From Lachnospiraceae bacterium (GTDB lineage Bacteria; Bacillota; Clostridia; Lachnospirales; Lachnospiraceae), in NCBI GenBank assembly GCA_017465475.1, contig JAFTWC010000040.1:1-63059 (forward strand): a DNA stretch of 63,059 nucleotides, in the 5' to 3' direction. Shown here in pieces: positions 1-8,228 of this stretch (position 1 is its first letter; every line of letters starts with the position of its first letter). The position numbers and the translations under genes were made by a program. The notes below the pieces were generated by a model. The model searched no databases, was not told the DNA's origin, and worked only from the letters and a program-made list of their open reading frames with translations.

Positions 1-2
1 AA

Positions 3-878
3 GATGTGATTACCTGCAGTGCGTCTGATGTGTTGGCGGCGGGGCATGGAATCTGTTTTGCAAAGTCTCATTTGTTAGCGGCATTGCTTCGGAAAAAAGG
101 GATTCCTTGCGGATTTTGTTATCAAAAGTTAATTTTGGACGATGAAACGGCGCCGGTGCTGATTTATCACGGACTAAACGGTGTTTATCTGGATGTGTAT
201 AAGAAGTGGATTCGCTTGGATGCCAGAGGAAACAAGGAAGGAGTGAATGCACAGTTTTCTGTAGAGGAAGAACAACTGGCCTTTCCGATACGTCCGGATA
301 AAGGAGAAGAAGATTTGTTTGTAGTGTATTCGGAGCCGGATAAAGAGATAGTAAGAACGTTGAGAGAGAGCAAGACGAGAACGATACTTTGGGATAATTT
401 GCCTACTAGGCTGGCATATCGTATGTCTGAAGAATTACATTACGAAGAAATGACAGAAACACATTTGGATGAGCTGGCGAAACTTTACGTGGAAACCTTT
501 AATGCGGCCCCATGGAATGATGAATGGACCTTTGAAACAGCGCGGAAAAGACTACATATGATGATTCACACGGAGGTTTCTTTCGGATTGTGTGTATATC
601 GGGAAGGTCAGATATGCGGGGCAGTTTTGGGAGCCATGGAACAGTTCTATGATGGACTCATGTTTGAGGTAAAAGAATATTGGGTGAAAAATGAACTGCG
701 TGGAAAAGGAATCGGGTCGAAGTTGTTTGCTGAGATGGAACGGCGTTTACGTGAGCGGGGAGTAAAGAATATTGTATTAATTACATCAAAGGGGGATGCT
801 ACGGAGCATTTCTATCATAAGCAGGGAATGGGGACCGACCCGGATATGGTGTTTATGACAAAGAGGATAGGAGACTAA
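3..878 (+). CDS. Transglutaminase-like / GNAT acetyltransferase fusion (5' end outside window)
   Basis: The reading frame is open to the left window edge, so the N-terminus is missing; an in-frame GTG at 6 is not a convincing start. The first part carries a transglutaminase-like core: a Cys in GHGICFAKSHLLAALL, a His in LIYHGLNGVYLDV and an Asp in WIRLDARGN, the order expected for a Cys-His-Asp triad. After about residue 140 comes a GNAT domain (LYVETFNAAPW, then the acetyl-CoA loop ELRGKGIGSKLFAEMERRL) ending in the typical FYHKQGMG. Family knowledge suggests an amide- or peptide-directed hydrolase/transferase joined to an N-acetyltransferase; the substrate is unknown. It lies one base before the next gene, so the two are probably cotranscribed. 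Confidence 0.75.
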   Translation, partial: DVITCSASDVLAAGHGICFAKSHLLAALLRKKGIPCGFCYQKLILDDETAPVLIYHGLNGVYLDVYKKWIRLDARGNKEGVNAQFSVEEEQLAFPIRPDKGEEDLFVVYSEPDKEIVRTLRESKTRTILWDNLPTRLAYRMSEELHYEEMTETHLDELAKLYVETFNAAPWNDEWTFETARKRLHMMIHTEVSFGLCVYREGQICGAVLGAMEQFYDGLMFEVKEYWVKNELRGKGIGSKLFAEMERRLRERGVKNIVLITSKGDATEHFYHKQGMGTDPDMVFMTKRIGD

Positions 879-879
879 C

Positions 880-1500
880 ATGTTACCAACCAAAGAAACA
901 GCAGAACAGGAATTACAACTTGCCGGAGAGTTAAATCCCGGGCCGTGGACAAAGCATTCCATCAATGTTGGTATTGCTGCAAGAAATATCGCGGAAAAGG
1001 TGCCGGAGATGGATGCAGAGAAGGCTTATATTGTAGGTGTGCTTCATGATATCGGGCGACGCGTAGGAATCGTGGATATTCCGACCCATGTGTACGAGGG
1101 GTACAAGTATTGCATGGAAAAAGGATGGGATGAAGCGGCACGGATTTGCATGACTCATTCGTACCCTTTGATGCAGGAAGAATTTACTTATGAACTGAAA
1201 ACTGAAGCGGAGCGGGAGATTAAGAAGTACATTGACGGTTGTCAGGCAGATGAGTATGACATGCTGATTCAGCTTTGTGATGCATTGGCAACGGATTATG
1301 GATTTGTCATTGTGGAAAAGCGGTTTGTAGACGTGACAAGACGGTACGGCATTATGGAAACCTATATCAAAGGCTGGGAGCGAACTTTTGCAAGTAAGGA
1401 GTATTTTGAAGAGAAGATGGGGTGTTCCGTGTATGATGTATTGCCGGATATTGGGCGGACAACGCTGCTTTCTCCGAAACCGTGGAAACCGGGAAAGTAA
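880..1500 (+). CDS. HD-domain phosphohydrolase
   Basis: A 206-residue soluble protein with an HD metal-binding layout: His26 in TKHSINVG, His56-Asp57 in GVLHDIGRR, His93 in MTHSYP, and a later Asp in QLCDALA. HD proteins are metal-dependent phosphohydrolases acting on nucleotides or phosphate esters; nothing here shows the substrate. There is no output or GGDEF domain, so a stand-alone metabolic enzyme is more likely than a c-di-GMP phosphodiesterase. It begins one base after the preceding stop, indicating an operon with the transglutaminase/GNAT gene. Confidence 0.75.
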   Translation: MLPTKETAEQELQLAGELNPGPWTKHSINVGIAARNIAEKVPEMDAEKAYIVGVLHDIGRRVGIVDIPTHVYEGYKYCMEKGWDEAARICMTHSYPLMQEEFTYELKTEAEREIKKYIDGCQADEYDMLIQLCDALATDYGFVIVEKRFVDVTRRYGIMETYIKGWERTFASKEYFEEKMGCSVYDVLPDIGRTTLLSPKPWKPGK

Positions 1501-1586
1501 CGTTACAGGTACTGAAGTTGTCGGGAAGAAAAGGTTTGCAATAATAAGGTTTGATGACGTAAGTAAGAGTCATGAAAGGAGCAGTT

Positions 1587-2063
1587 ATGTTTCGGGAATT
1601 ATTGAGAAAAAATAAGCAGCTTCCTAAGGAACTGTGTGTGGAGCTTTTGAAAAACGAGACTCGCGGTGTGTTGTCGGTCATCGGAGATGAGGGATATCCC
1701 TACGGAATGCCCATGAATCACTGGTACAATGAAGAGGATGGTGCCATTTATTTCCACTGCGGTAATGTGGGGCATCGATTGGAGTCGCTGCAAAAGAGTA
1801 ACAAGGTGTCTTTTTGTGTGTACAATCAAGGTGTCAGACCGGATGGTGAATGGGCCTATCAGGTACAGAGTGTGATTGTGTTTGGGAAAATGGAAATCTT
1901 AGATGATATGGATTTGATTGCGGATATTACCACGAAGCTTAGCTATAAGTTTACACAGGATGAGGAGTACATAAAGAAAGAGATTGCGCAGTCGGGGCAC
2001 AGGACGCTGTTACTTCGATTGATGCCGGAGCATATGTGCGGGAAATTGGTAACGGAGGCGTAA
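1587..2063 (+). CDS. Pyridoxamine 5'-phosphate oxidase-like FMN split-barrel protein
   Basis: The start is ATG 1587 because AAAGGA at 1575-1580 sits six bases upstream; an in-frame ATG at 1572 lies in front of that site. The 158-residue product has the fold pattern of the PNPOx-like / NimA-like FMN-binding family: a short helix, TRGVLSVIGDEGYPYGMPMN as the first strands of the barrel, YFHCGNVGHRLESL for FMN phosphate contact, then VSFCVYNQG and SVIVFGKMEIL. Family members bind flavin and often reduce small molecules such as nitroimidazoles, or simply bind FMN or heme. The substrate cannot be told from sequence. Confidence 0.75.
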   Translation: MFRELLRKNKQLPKELCVELLKNETRGVLSVIGDEGYPYGMPMNHWYNEEDGAIYFHCGNVGHRLESLQKSNKVSFCVYNQGVRPDGEWAYQVQSVIVFGKMEILDDMDLIADITTKLSYKFTQDEEYIKKEIAQSGHRTLLLRLMPEHMCGKLVTEA

Positions 2064-2074
2064 GGAGGAGTTGT

Positions 2075-2554
2075 ATGCTTGCTAAAAACAAGTCCGGCTG
2101 GGTTTTGCTTGAGCATCTTAATATTAAGGAAGAGGAAATCGGCAATTACGAGAACGTGACAGGAGCATTTGCTATTGTCACGGTGGACGGGCAGTACATA
2201 ATCGGCTATAATAAATGGAGACAGCAGTGGGAGTTTTGCGGAGGCGGTATTGAACCGGGGGAAACGGCTCGTGAGGCGGCACTGCGGGAACTGTTTGAAG
2301 AGACCCACCAAAAGGCTGTAGAACTTACCTTTAAAGGGATATCGCGTATGCAAAGACCAAACGGAGAATTTTGCTATCAGGCGGTATTTGTGGGAACGGT
2401 AGAGAGATTGGAGCCTTTTGTGGCGACGGATGAGGATGAGATGGGCGACATTATGTTGTGGGATTTAAAAGAGGATGTCGGCTATGTGGATGAGTGTGAT
2501 TTGAAGATTGTGGAGTTAGTATGTGCCGATGGAAAGAGAGGTTCCTATGAGTAA
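2075..2554 (+). CDS. NUDIX hydrolase
   Basis: The start is ATG 2075, preceded by TAAGGAGGAG at 2061-2070; the longer frame from 2036 lies inside the previous gene. The 159-residue protein contains a NUDIX box, GGGIEPGE followed by REAALRELFEETH, with the catalytic RE and EE pairs intact; the Gly after EE is replaced by His. NUDIX enzymes hydrolyse nucleoside diphosphates linked to another group, commonly oxidised nucleotides or sugar nucleotides. The specific substrate is unknown. Its last eight bases overlap the start of the next gene (ATGAGTAA), suggesting translational coupling. Confidence 0.85.
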   Translation: MLAKNKSGWVLLEHLNIKEEEIGNYENVTGAFAIVTVDGQYIIGYNKWRQQWEFCGGGIEPGETAREAALRELFEETHQKAVELTFKGISRMQRPNGEFCYQAVFVGTVERLEPFVATDEDEMGDIMLWDLKEDVGYVDECDLKIVELVCADGKRGSYE

Positions 2555-3305
2555 GGTTTCAGGTAATCGCAAAAATAGAAGAATTATTTTAGGTTTGTCT
2601 ATTGTGGCAGTGTTCTTGATGCTGGTAATTGGTTGCGGGATTTACCTTGGTGACTATTATCATGGAGATATGGAGAGAATAGAAAGCTTTGTGACAGAAC
2701 ATCCAACGGAGGAACGAACGCTTTCTGATGGTGTGAAGGTATATAGTCCTGAGGGCGGAGTGACTCCGGAAAACGGATTCATTTTCTATCCGGGTGGTAA
2801 GGTGGAAGCAGTGGCTTACGAACCGCTTTTAAAGTCACTTGCCTCGGAAGGAATGCTTTGTGTCCTTGTAGAAATGCCTTTTAACCTTGCAGTGTTTGAT
2901 ATGAAGGCAGCAGAAGGTATTCCGGAGCAGTTCCCTGAAGTTGGGAATTGGTATCTTGGAGGCCATTCTTTAGGTGGTTCCATGGCAGCATCTTATCTGG
3001 CGGACCATGTGGCAGATTATGAAGGACTGATTTTGCTGGGGTCTTATTCGACGGCGGATTTGTCGAAAACGGGACTTTCCGTACTTTCGGTGTACGGCAG
3101 CGAAGACAAGGTGTTGAATAAGGAGAATTATGAGGCGGATAAGACAAATCTTCCGGCAGATTTTACAGAGATTATCATCGAAGGAGGTTGTCATGCGCAG
3201 TTCGGTATGTACGGAGTGCAGGATGGTGATGGGGTACCGACGATATCCAATGAGGAGCAGATTGGGGTAACTGTAGATGCGGTGATGCAGTTTTTTGAGG
3301 AATAG
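2547..3305 (+). CDS. Membrane-anchored alpha/beta hydrolase
   Basis: The start is chosen as ATG 2547, inside the ATGAGTAA overlap with the NUDIX gene and behind GAAAGAGAGG. The 252-residue protein has a basic N-terminus (RKNRR) and one hydrophobic span at about residues 11-33, so it is membrane-tethered with an outside catalytic domain or has an uncleaved signal. The nucleophile elbow GGHSLGGSM gives the catalytic Ser; the oxyanion strand is FIFYPGGKVEAVAYEPLL; the late GGCHAQFG supplies the His. It resembles the short dienelactone-hydrolase-like Abhydrolase_5 group. The substrate is unknown. Confidence 0.8.
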   Translation: MSKVSGNRKNRRIILGLSIVAVFLMLVIGCGIYLGDYYHGDMERIESFVTEHPTEERTLSDGVKVYSPEGGVTPENGFIFYPGGKVEAVAYEPLLKSLASEGMLCVLVEMPFNLAVFDMKAAEGIPEQFPEVGNWYLGGHSLGGSMAASYLADHVADYEGLILLGSYSTADLSKTGLSVLSVYGSEDKVLNKENYEADKTNLPADFTEIIIEGGCHAQFGMYGVQDGDGVPTISNEEQIGVTVDAVMQFFEE

Positions 3306-3315
3306 GAGACAAATA

Positions 3316-3750
3316 ATGATAAGAAAAGCAACCATAGCAGATGCTTTGTGTGTAGCGAAACTGGCGATACAAATGTGGGAAGATAATACATTAGAAGGTT
3401 TGAAAGAAGATTTGGCGGAAATCATTGCAAATCCGGAAAGTGCGGTGTTTTTGTTATTTGACAAAGAACAGGCAGTAGGTTTTGCTCAGTGTCAGCTTCG
3501 TCACGACTATGTGGAGGGCACCGATAGCAGTCCGGTGGGGTATTTGGAAGGTATCTTTGTGGAAGTAGGATATCGGAATAGAGGCTGCGCGAAGGAACTG
3601 TTAAAGCAGTGCGAGAATTGGGCGAAGATTATGGGGTGCACCGAGTTTGCCAGCGATTGTGAACTGGAGAATACCGGGAGTCTCACATTTCATTTGAAGA
3701 TGGGCTTTGAGGAAGCAAACCGGGTGATTTGTTTTACCAAGAAGTTGTAG
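3316..3750 (+). CDS. AAC(6')-like aminoglycoside N-acetyltransferase (GNAT)
   Basis: The start is ATG 3316, behind TAGGAGA at 3304-3310. The 144-residue GNAT protein has the order seen in chromosomal AAC(6')-I enzymes: MIRKATIADA at the start, AVGFAQCQLRHDYVEGT, PVGYLEGIFV, the acetyl-CoA loop YRNRGCAKELLKQCENWA, then FASDCELENTGSLTFHLKMGFEE and the terminal VICFTKKL. These segments, especially QLRHDYVEGT and ASDCELENT, are characteristic of the aminoglycoside 6'-acetyltransferase branch rather than GNATs in general. In that family the enzyme transfers acetate from acetyl-CoA to the 6'-amine of aminoglycosides. Whether this copy confers resistance cannot be judged from sequence. Confidence 0.75.
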   Translation: MIRKATIADALCVAKLAIQMWEDNTLEGLKEDLAEIIANPESAVFLLFDKEQAVGFAQCQLRHDYVEGTDSSPVGYLEGIFVEVGYRNRGCAKELLKQCENWAKIMGCTEFASDCELENTGSLTFHLKMGFEEANRVICFTKKL

Positions 3751-3759
3751 GAGAGAAAA

Positions 3760-4170
3760 ATGGAACCAAAGTTAATTACGTTGTCGGAAGAACAGGAATG
3801 TGAAATCCGGTATTATCTGGATGAATATAATGCAAAGCATATTAAGTACCGTTTGGACGGTATGATGCGAATCGGTTTAGAAAAGGACGGAGAGCTAATT
3901 GCCGGACTAATCGCTTACATGAGCGTATACAAGATTCTGTATGTGGATACGGTGTTTGTGGATGAAAGATATCGTCGTCAAGGGTATGGACGGAAGCTGA
4001 TACTGGAAATGGAACGACAGGCGGAGGAACAGGGAGTCAACACCATTCGTTTGGATACGTTTAACTGGCAGGGAACGGAGTTTTATAAGTCGTTAGGCTA
4101 TGAAGCGGCAGGGAGTTACGCTAATGAAGAGGATGGCTTCGAGGAGACATTCTTTGTGAAGCGAATTTGA
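3760..4170 (+). CDS. GNAT family N-acetyltransferase
   Basis: A 136-residue single-domain GNAT with a good ribosome binding site (TAGGAGAG) in front of ATG 3760. The core strand LYVDTVFVDERYRRQGYGRKLILEMERQA contains the R/QxxGxG acetyl-CoA loop (RRQGYG), followed by IRLDTFNWQGTEFYKSLGYEAAG, the usual fourth motif with its FYxxxGY. The acceptor substrate is unknown. It is nine bases downstream of the AAC(6')-like gene, so the two acetyltransferases are probably on one transcript. Confidence 0.85.
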   Translation: MEPKLITLSEEQECEIRYYLDEYNAKHIKYRLDGMMRIGLEKDGELIAGLIAYMSVYKILYVDTVFVDERYRRQGYGRKLILEMERQAEEQGVNTIRLDTFNWQGTEFYKSLGYEAAGSYANEEDGFEETFFVKRI

Positions 4171-4192
4171 GTGGGAGGCAAGAATAATTATT

Positions 4193-4819
4193 ATGAGCAA
4201 AATTACAACCATAATTTTTGATATGTACGGTGTTATTATAGAGGAAAGTAAGGGCAACTTTATTCCGTACACCTACAGTCATTTTGAAGAAAAAGAATAT
4301 GAGCGTATTACGAGGCAGTTCAGAGTGGAAAAGCTTTTTGGGAAAGCCGGGAACGGAGAGATTACCTCGGATGAATTTTTGTCATTACTTGGTTTTGAGA
4401 ATACGCAATATCATTTGAAAGATTACATAGAGAATCATTTGACATTAGATGCCGGGTTCATCCCTTTTGCGGACCGGTTCGCGGGAGAGTATGAGTTTGT
4501 GCTTTTATCCAACGATGTGTCTGAATGGAGCAAATATATTACGGAATTTCATGGTCTCGACAAGTATTTCACTCATAAGATTGTGAGCGGCGATGTGAAG
4601 TGCCGTAAGCCGGAACGTAAAATCTACGAAATTGCTTTGGAACGAACGGGCAAGAGACCGGAAGAGTGTCTGTTTATCGATAATACCGTAAAGAATCTTC
4701 TTGTGGCGCAGGAGATGGGGATTGAGCCTGTGTTGTTTAACCGGGACAAAGAAGAATATACGGGGACGATTGTAAATTCTTTTGAGGAATTAGAACTTGT
4801 TTTAATTAGTAAAAAATAA
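4193..4819 (+). CDS. HAD-superfamily hydrolase
   Basis: A 208-residue HAD hydrolase. Motif I is IIFDMYGVII, where the usual second Asp of DxDxT/V is replaced by Tyr, as in several HAD-IA proteins of the FIG/YihX type; motif II is FVLLSNDVSEW; motif III Lys is in GDVKCRKPERKIYEIALERTG; motif IV is CLFIDNTVKNLLVAQEMGI. YihX-like members dephosphorylate sugar phosphates or FMN-like compounds. The loss of the second Asp weakens a claim of ordinary phosphatase activity. The SD (GGGAGG) is about 14 bases before the ATG, longer than usual. Confidence 0.8.
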   Translation: MSKITTIIFDMYGVIIEESKGNFIPYTYSHFEEKEYERITRQFRVEKLFGKAGNGEITSDEFLSLLGFENTQYHLKDYIENHLTLDAGFIPFADRFAGEYEFVLLSNDVSEWSKYITEFHGLDKYFTHKIVSGDVKCRKPERKIYEIALERTGKRPEECLFIDNTVKNLLVAQEMGIEPVLFNRDKEEYTGTIVNSFEELELVLISKK

Positions 4820-4851
4820 TACAGAAAATGTGAGCTGTCGGATGAGAACTG

Positions 4852-4860
4852 TGTTATAAT
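4852..4860 (+). promoter_or_regulatory. Extended -10 promoter element before the deacetylase gene
   Basis: TGTTATAAT is a perfect sigma-A type extended -10 element, lying 61 bases upstream of the lipoprotein deacetylase ATG. No good -35 is present at 17 bases, which is acceptable for a TGn promoter. This marks the likely boundary between the accessory gene run and the next transcript. Confidence 0.55.
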
Positions 4861-4920
4861 CGATAGGAATCGTTTATTAAATCGGACATAAATGAGGTAC
4901 ACGAAGGAGAACGAAAGAAA

Positions 4921-6012
4921 ATGAAACATAAGAGATTGTTAATGACCGTTTTGGTGGGAGTATTATGTTTAGGCGCATGTACAAAAGGGAACGGAAGCAC
5001 ACCGGTAATGAATACCGGAGATGGTTCGTTGACGTCTTCGGTTACAGAAGCTACAGAACCGACGAAAGTTCCGGAACCGACTGCTACACCGGAGCCGACG
5101 GTTACACCGGAACCGACTGCCACGCCGATTCCTGCGGATACTACGGCACCGGAACTTACTCTTACCGGAGAATCTACAACCAAGGTGGTGGCAAGAAGAA
5201 CCTTTGAAGAACCTGGCTTTGTGGCAGTGGACGACAGAGACGGGGATTTGACGGCATCGGTACAAGTATCCGGTGAAGTGGACGTTAACTGGTGCGGAAG
5301 TTATACCCTGACCTATACGGTATCCGACGCAGCAGGAAATGTAACCACCACAGAGCGTGTGGTGGAGGTGGCACAGCCGGAGACGGTATATCCGGAAGGA
5401 AAAGTAATCTATCTGACCTTTGATGATGGTCCGGGACCGTATACGGATGATCTTTTGGCATTGCTTGATAAGTATGGAATTAAGGCTACGTTTTTTGTTT
5501 GCGGGACGAAAAATACGGATTTGTACCGAATGATACATGAGGCCGGGCATACCATTGGCGCCCATTGCATGCTTCACAATTACGATGTGGTATACGAAAG
5601 CGATGAGGCCTATTTTGAGGATTTGAATTCAATTTTGGATTTGATATATGAAAGTACCGGAGTACAAACCACATTGATTCGTTTTCCGGGAGGGTCTTCC
5701 AATAAAGTCAGCATGATTTGTCCGGGAATTATGACGCGAATTACGGAAAAGGTTACCAATATGGGCTATCAGTATTTTGACTGGAATGTATCTGCAGAAG
5801 ACAGTGTTACAAAAGTTACGGAAGAGATTTTGGCCAATATGATTAATGAAACTCCGAAGTGGACGTATCCGATTGTGTTACAGCATCCGGAAAATCGTGG
5901 GTTCAGCTTTGAAGCAGTAGAAGATTTTATTGTATGGGGGCTGGAGAACGGGTATACCTTCCTGCCGCTGACCCCGGAGAGCCCGAGAGTAACCCATCGG
6001 ATAAAGAATTAA
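4921..6012 (+). CDS. Lipoprotein polysaccharide deacetylase with an Ig-like domain
   Basis: The 363-residue protein starts with a lipoprotein signal (LCLGAC, Cys20), so it is anchored to the outer face of the membrane. A Pro/Thr/Glu linker of TPEPT-type repeats covers about residues 46-72. A DUF5011/Ig-like domain follows (about 73-152, ending YTVSDAAGNVTTTERVVEV), then a NodB domain: motif 1 LTFDDGPGPYTDDL, motif 2 GAHCMLH, motif 3 RFPGGSS, motif 4 FDWNVSAED, motif 5 VLQHP. NodB enzymes remove N-acetyl groups from peptidoglycan or chitin-like polymers, so a wall-modifying role is the best inference. The metal ligands (second Asp of motif 1, two His of motif 2) are present. Confidence 0.88.
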   Translation: MKHKRLLMTVLVGVLCLGACTKGNGSTPVMNTGDGSLTSSVTEATEPTKVPEPTATPEPTVTPEPTATPIPADTTAPELTLTGESTTKVVARRTFEEPGFVAVDDRDGDLTASVQVSGEVDVNWCGSYTLTYTVSDAAGNVTTTERVVEVAQPETVYPEGKVIYLTFDDGPGPYTDDLLALLDKYGIKATFFVCGTKNTDLYRMIHEAGHTIGAHCMLHNYDVVYESDEAYFEDLNSILDLIYESTGVQTTLIRFPGGSSNKVSMICPGIMTRITEKVTNMGYQYFDWNVSAEDSVTKVTEEILANMINETPKWTYPIVLQHPENRGFSFEAVEDFIVWGLENGYTFLPLTPESPRVTHRIKN

Positions 6013-6066
6013 CAGAAAATCAGTTTGCCATAGGGTGAAAACGACATCAATAGAGGAGGAAGTTTT

Positions 6067-8082
6067 TTGGAGTTACAACGTTTTACGGAAGAACAGAAAG
6101 CTGCAATTACGCATACCACCGGGCCTATGTTAGTTCTGGCCGGACCGGGAAGCGGGAAAACTACGGTGATTACGGAGCGGATACGGTACTTAACCGAACA
6201 GTGCGGAGTATATCCGGGGAATATTTTGGTGATTACCTTTACAAAAGCAGCTGCCGAGGAAATGAAAGAACGTTATGAAAGAGGACAGACTGCAGGAAAA
6301 GGTACGGTAAATTTCGGTACCTTTCATGCGGTCTTTTTCAAGATTTTACGGTTTGCATATCACTATGAAGCATCCAATATTTTAAAAGAAGAGGAACGGT
6401 ATAAAATTCTTCGTGAGATTGCTTGCTCCAGAATGCAACAGGAGATTACGGATGAAAAAGAATTTGTAGAAGCTATCAGTGCGGAAATTTCCAATGTAAA
6501 AAACGAACGGTTTTCCTTAGATAGTTACTATTCTTCCAATTGTCCGGATGAAGTGTTTCGTGAAATCTATACGGAATATGACAGGTGGCTGCGAAAAGAG
6601 AATAAGGTTGATTTTGACGATATGCAGCTTCTTTGTTATGAATTGCTTATGAAACGCCCGGACATATTAAAGCAATGGCAGAATAAGTATACCTATGTGT
6701 TGATTGATGAGTTTCAGGATATTAACAGGGTGCAATACGATACCATACGACTTTTGGCGGCACCGGAAAATAATTTGTTTATTGTGGGAGATGATGACCA
6801 GTCCATTTACCGGTTCCGTGGAGCAAGACCGGAGTTGATGCTTCATTTTACCACGGATTATCCGGAGGCAAAACAAATTACACTACTTTGTAACTTCCGT
6901 TCTACGGCACCCATTGTACAAGGGGCACTTCGCGTTGTGGGAAATAATAAAAAGCGTTTTGAAAAGGCATTATACGCAAAGGAAGAACAGGGAGAGGCCA
7001 TTGAATACAGACAGTATCCGGAGCGAAAACGGGAGTGCGCGGAAATTGCGGAAGAGATTGCGGTACTTCACAGAACCGGGCTTCCCTGGAGGGAGATTGC
7101 GGTATTGTATCGGACAAATCTGCAGTCCAGAGCCATCATGGGGAAATTTATGGAATATAATATTCCCTTTAAGACAAGAGATTCCGTTCCGAATTTATAC
7201 GACCATTGGATTTGCAGGGATATTGTAAGTTACATAAAAATGGCTCTGGGAAACAGGGAACGAGGCTTGTTTTTACAAATAATGAATCGCCCGAAACGTT
7301 ATATTGCGAGAGAGGCGCTGGAACATTCCACGGTGGATTTTGAGTGTTTAAAGAGTTTTTATGAAGAAAAAGAGTATGTAGTAGACCGGGTGGAAAAGTT
7401 GGAATATGATCTTGCTATGATAAAAGGGCTAAATCCTTATTCGGCAATCAACTATATTCGCAGGGCGGTGGGATATGACGGCTTTTTGACGGAATATGCC
7501 CAGTACCGGAGAATGCAATCGGAGGAATTGTTTGATTTGCTGGCAGAACTACAGGAGGATGCATCGGAATATCCTACCTTTGAGGCTTGGTTTGCCCATA
7601 TGGAAGAATATACGGAACAACTGATGCGGCAAAAATCTAAGGAAAAGAAGAATACTGCGGAAGCGGTAACATTATCTACCTATCATTCTGCAAAGGGTTT
7701 GGAATATCATACCGTGTTTCTGCCGGAACTAAACGAAGGGATGACACCGCACAGACAGGCACTTTCGCCGGAAGATGTGGAAGAAGAACGGCGGATGTTT
7801 TATGTGGCCATGACCAGAGCAAAACGCCGGTTGGTGCTTTCATGCATGAAGGAGCTACGCTCAAAGGAACTTGTTCCCAGCCGTTTTGTGGGAGAAGTTT
7901 TTCTGGATCGGGCAAGGCTGACTGCAGGAATGCGGATACGTCACACGGTTTACGGAGAAGGAGTCATTACCGGAAATGAAGAGGGAAGACTTCGGATTTT
8001 GTTTGACCGGTTCCCGGAAGAAAAGCTTTTAAATGAGGCATATTGTGTTCAAAGTGGACTGCTGAAAGAAATAATTGAATAA
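6067..8082 (+). CDS. UvrD/PcrA-like superfamily 1 DNA helicase
   Basis: A 671-residue SF1A helicase. The start is TTG 6067, six bases after AGGAGGA at 6053-6060. Motifs in order: AGPGSGKTTVITERI (Walker A), VLIDEFQDINRVQYD (Walker B), GDDDQSIYRFRGA (III), LLCNFRSTAPIV (IV), LSTYHSAKGLEYHTVFLPEL (V) and EERRMFYVAMTRAKRRL (VI). The C-terminal IRHTVYGEGVITG with ILFDRFPEEK matches the Tudor-like tail of PcrA that contacts RNA polymerase. It is somewhat shorter than typical PcrA, so it may be a second UvrD-type paralogue rather than the essential PcrA; the window does not show another copy. Confidence 0.9.
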   Translation: MELQRFTEEQKAAITHTTGPMLVLAGPGSGKTTVITERIRYLTEQCGVYPGNILVITFTKAAAEEMKERYERGQTAGKGTVNFGTFHAVFFKILRFAYHYEASNILKEEERYKILREIACSRMQQEITDEKEFVEAISAEISNVKNERFSLDSYYSSNCPDEVFREIYTEYDRWLRKENKVDFDDMQLLCYELLMKRPDILKQWQNKYTYVLIDEFQDINRVQYDTIRLLAAPENNLFIVGDDDQSIYRFRGARPELMLHFTTDYPEAKQITLLCNFRSTAPIVQGALRVVGNNKKRFEKALYAKEEQGEAIEYRQYPERKRECAEIAEEIAVLHRTGLPWREIAVLYRTNLQSRAIMGKFMEYNIPFKTRDSVPNLYDHWICRDIVSYIKMALGNRERGLFLQIMNRPKRYIAREALEHSTVDFECLKSFYEEKEYVVDRVEKLEYDLAMIKGLNPYSAINYIRRAVGYDGFLTEYAQYRRMQSEELFDLLAELQEDASEYPTFEAWFAHMEEYTEQLMRQKSKEKKNTAEAVTLSTYHSAKGLEYHTVFLPELNEGMTPHRQALSPEDVEEERRMFYVAMTRAKRRLVLSCMKELRSKELVPSRFVGEVFLDRARLTAGMRIRHTVYGEGVITGNEEGRLRILFDRFPEEKLLNEAYCVQSGLLKEIIE

Positions 8083-8117
8083 ACTGTAAACATTCAATTA
8101 ATAATGTTGTTTGAAAA

Positions 8118-8146
8118 TTGACAAAAATACTGCGAAATGTTAAAAT
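8118..8146 (+). promoter_or_regulatory. Sigma-A promoter for the STAS-like gene
   Basis: TTGACA (8118-8123), a 17-base spacer and TAAAAT (8141-8146) form a near-consensus promoter 82 bases upstream of the ATG at 8229. It gives the small gene its own strong transcript, separate from the helicase. Confidence 0.75.
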
Positions 8147-8228
8147 GTATCTTGCAGATTGGGGCGTATGGACTATAAAATAAAAATTATTTTGGGTGTC
8201 CTATTAAAAATGTAAAGGAGAAGGTAAG

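Noticed and set aside
5063-5133. Simple-sequence contingency repeat in the deacetylase gene
   Set aside because: The Thr/Pro/Glu codons vary at third positions, so the repeat is at protein level only and not prone to slippage.
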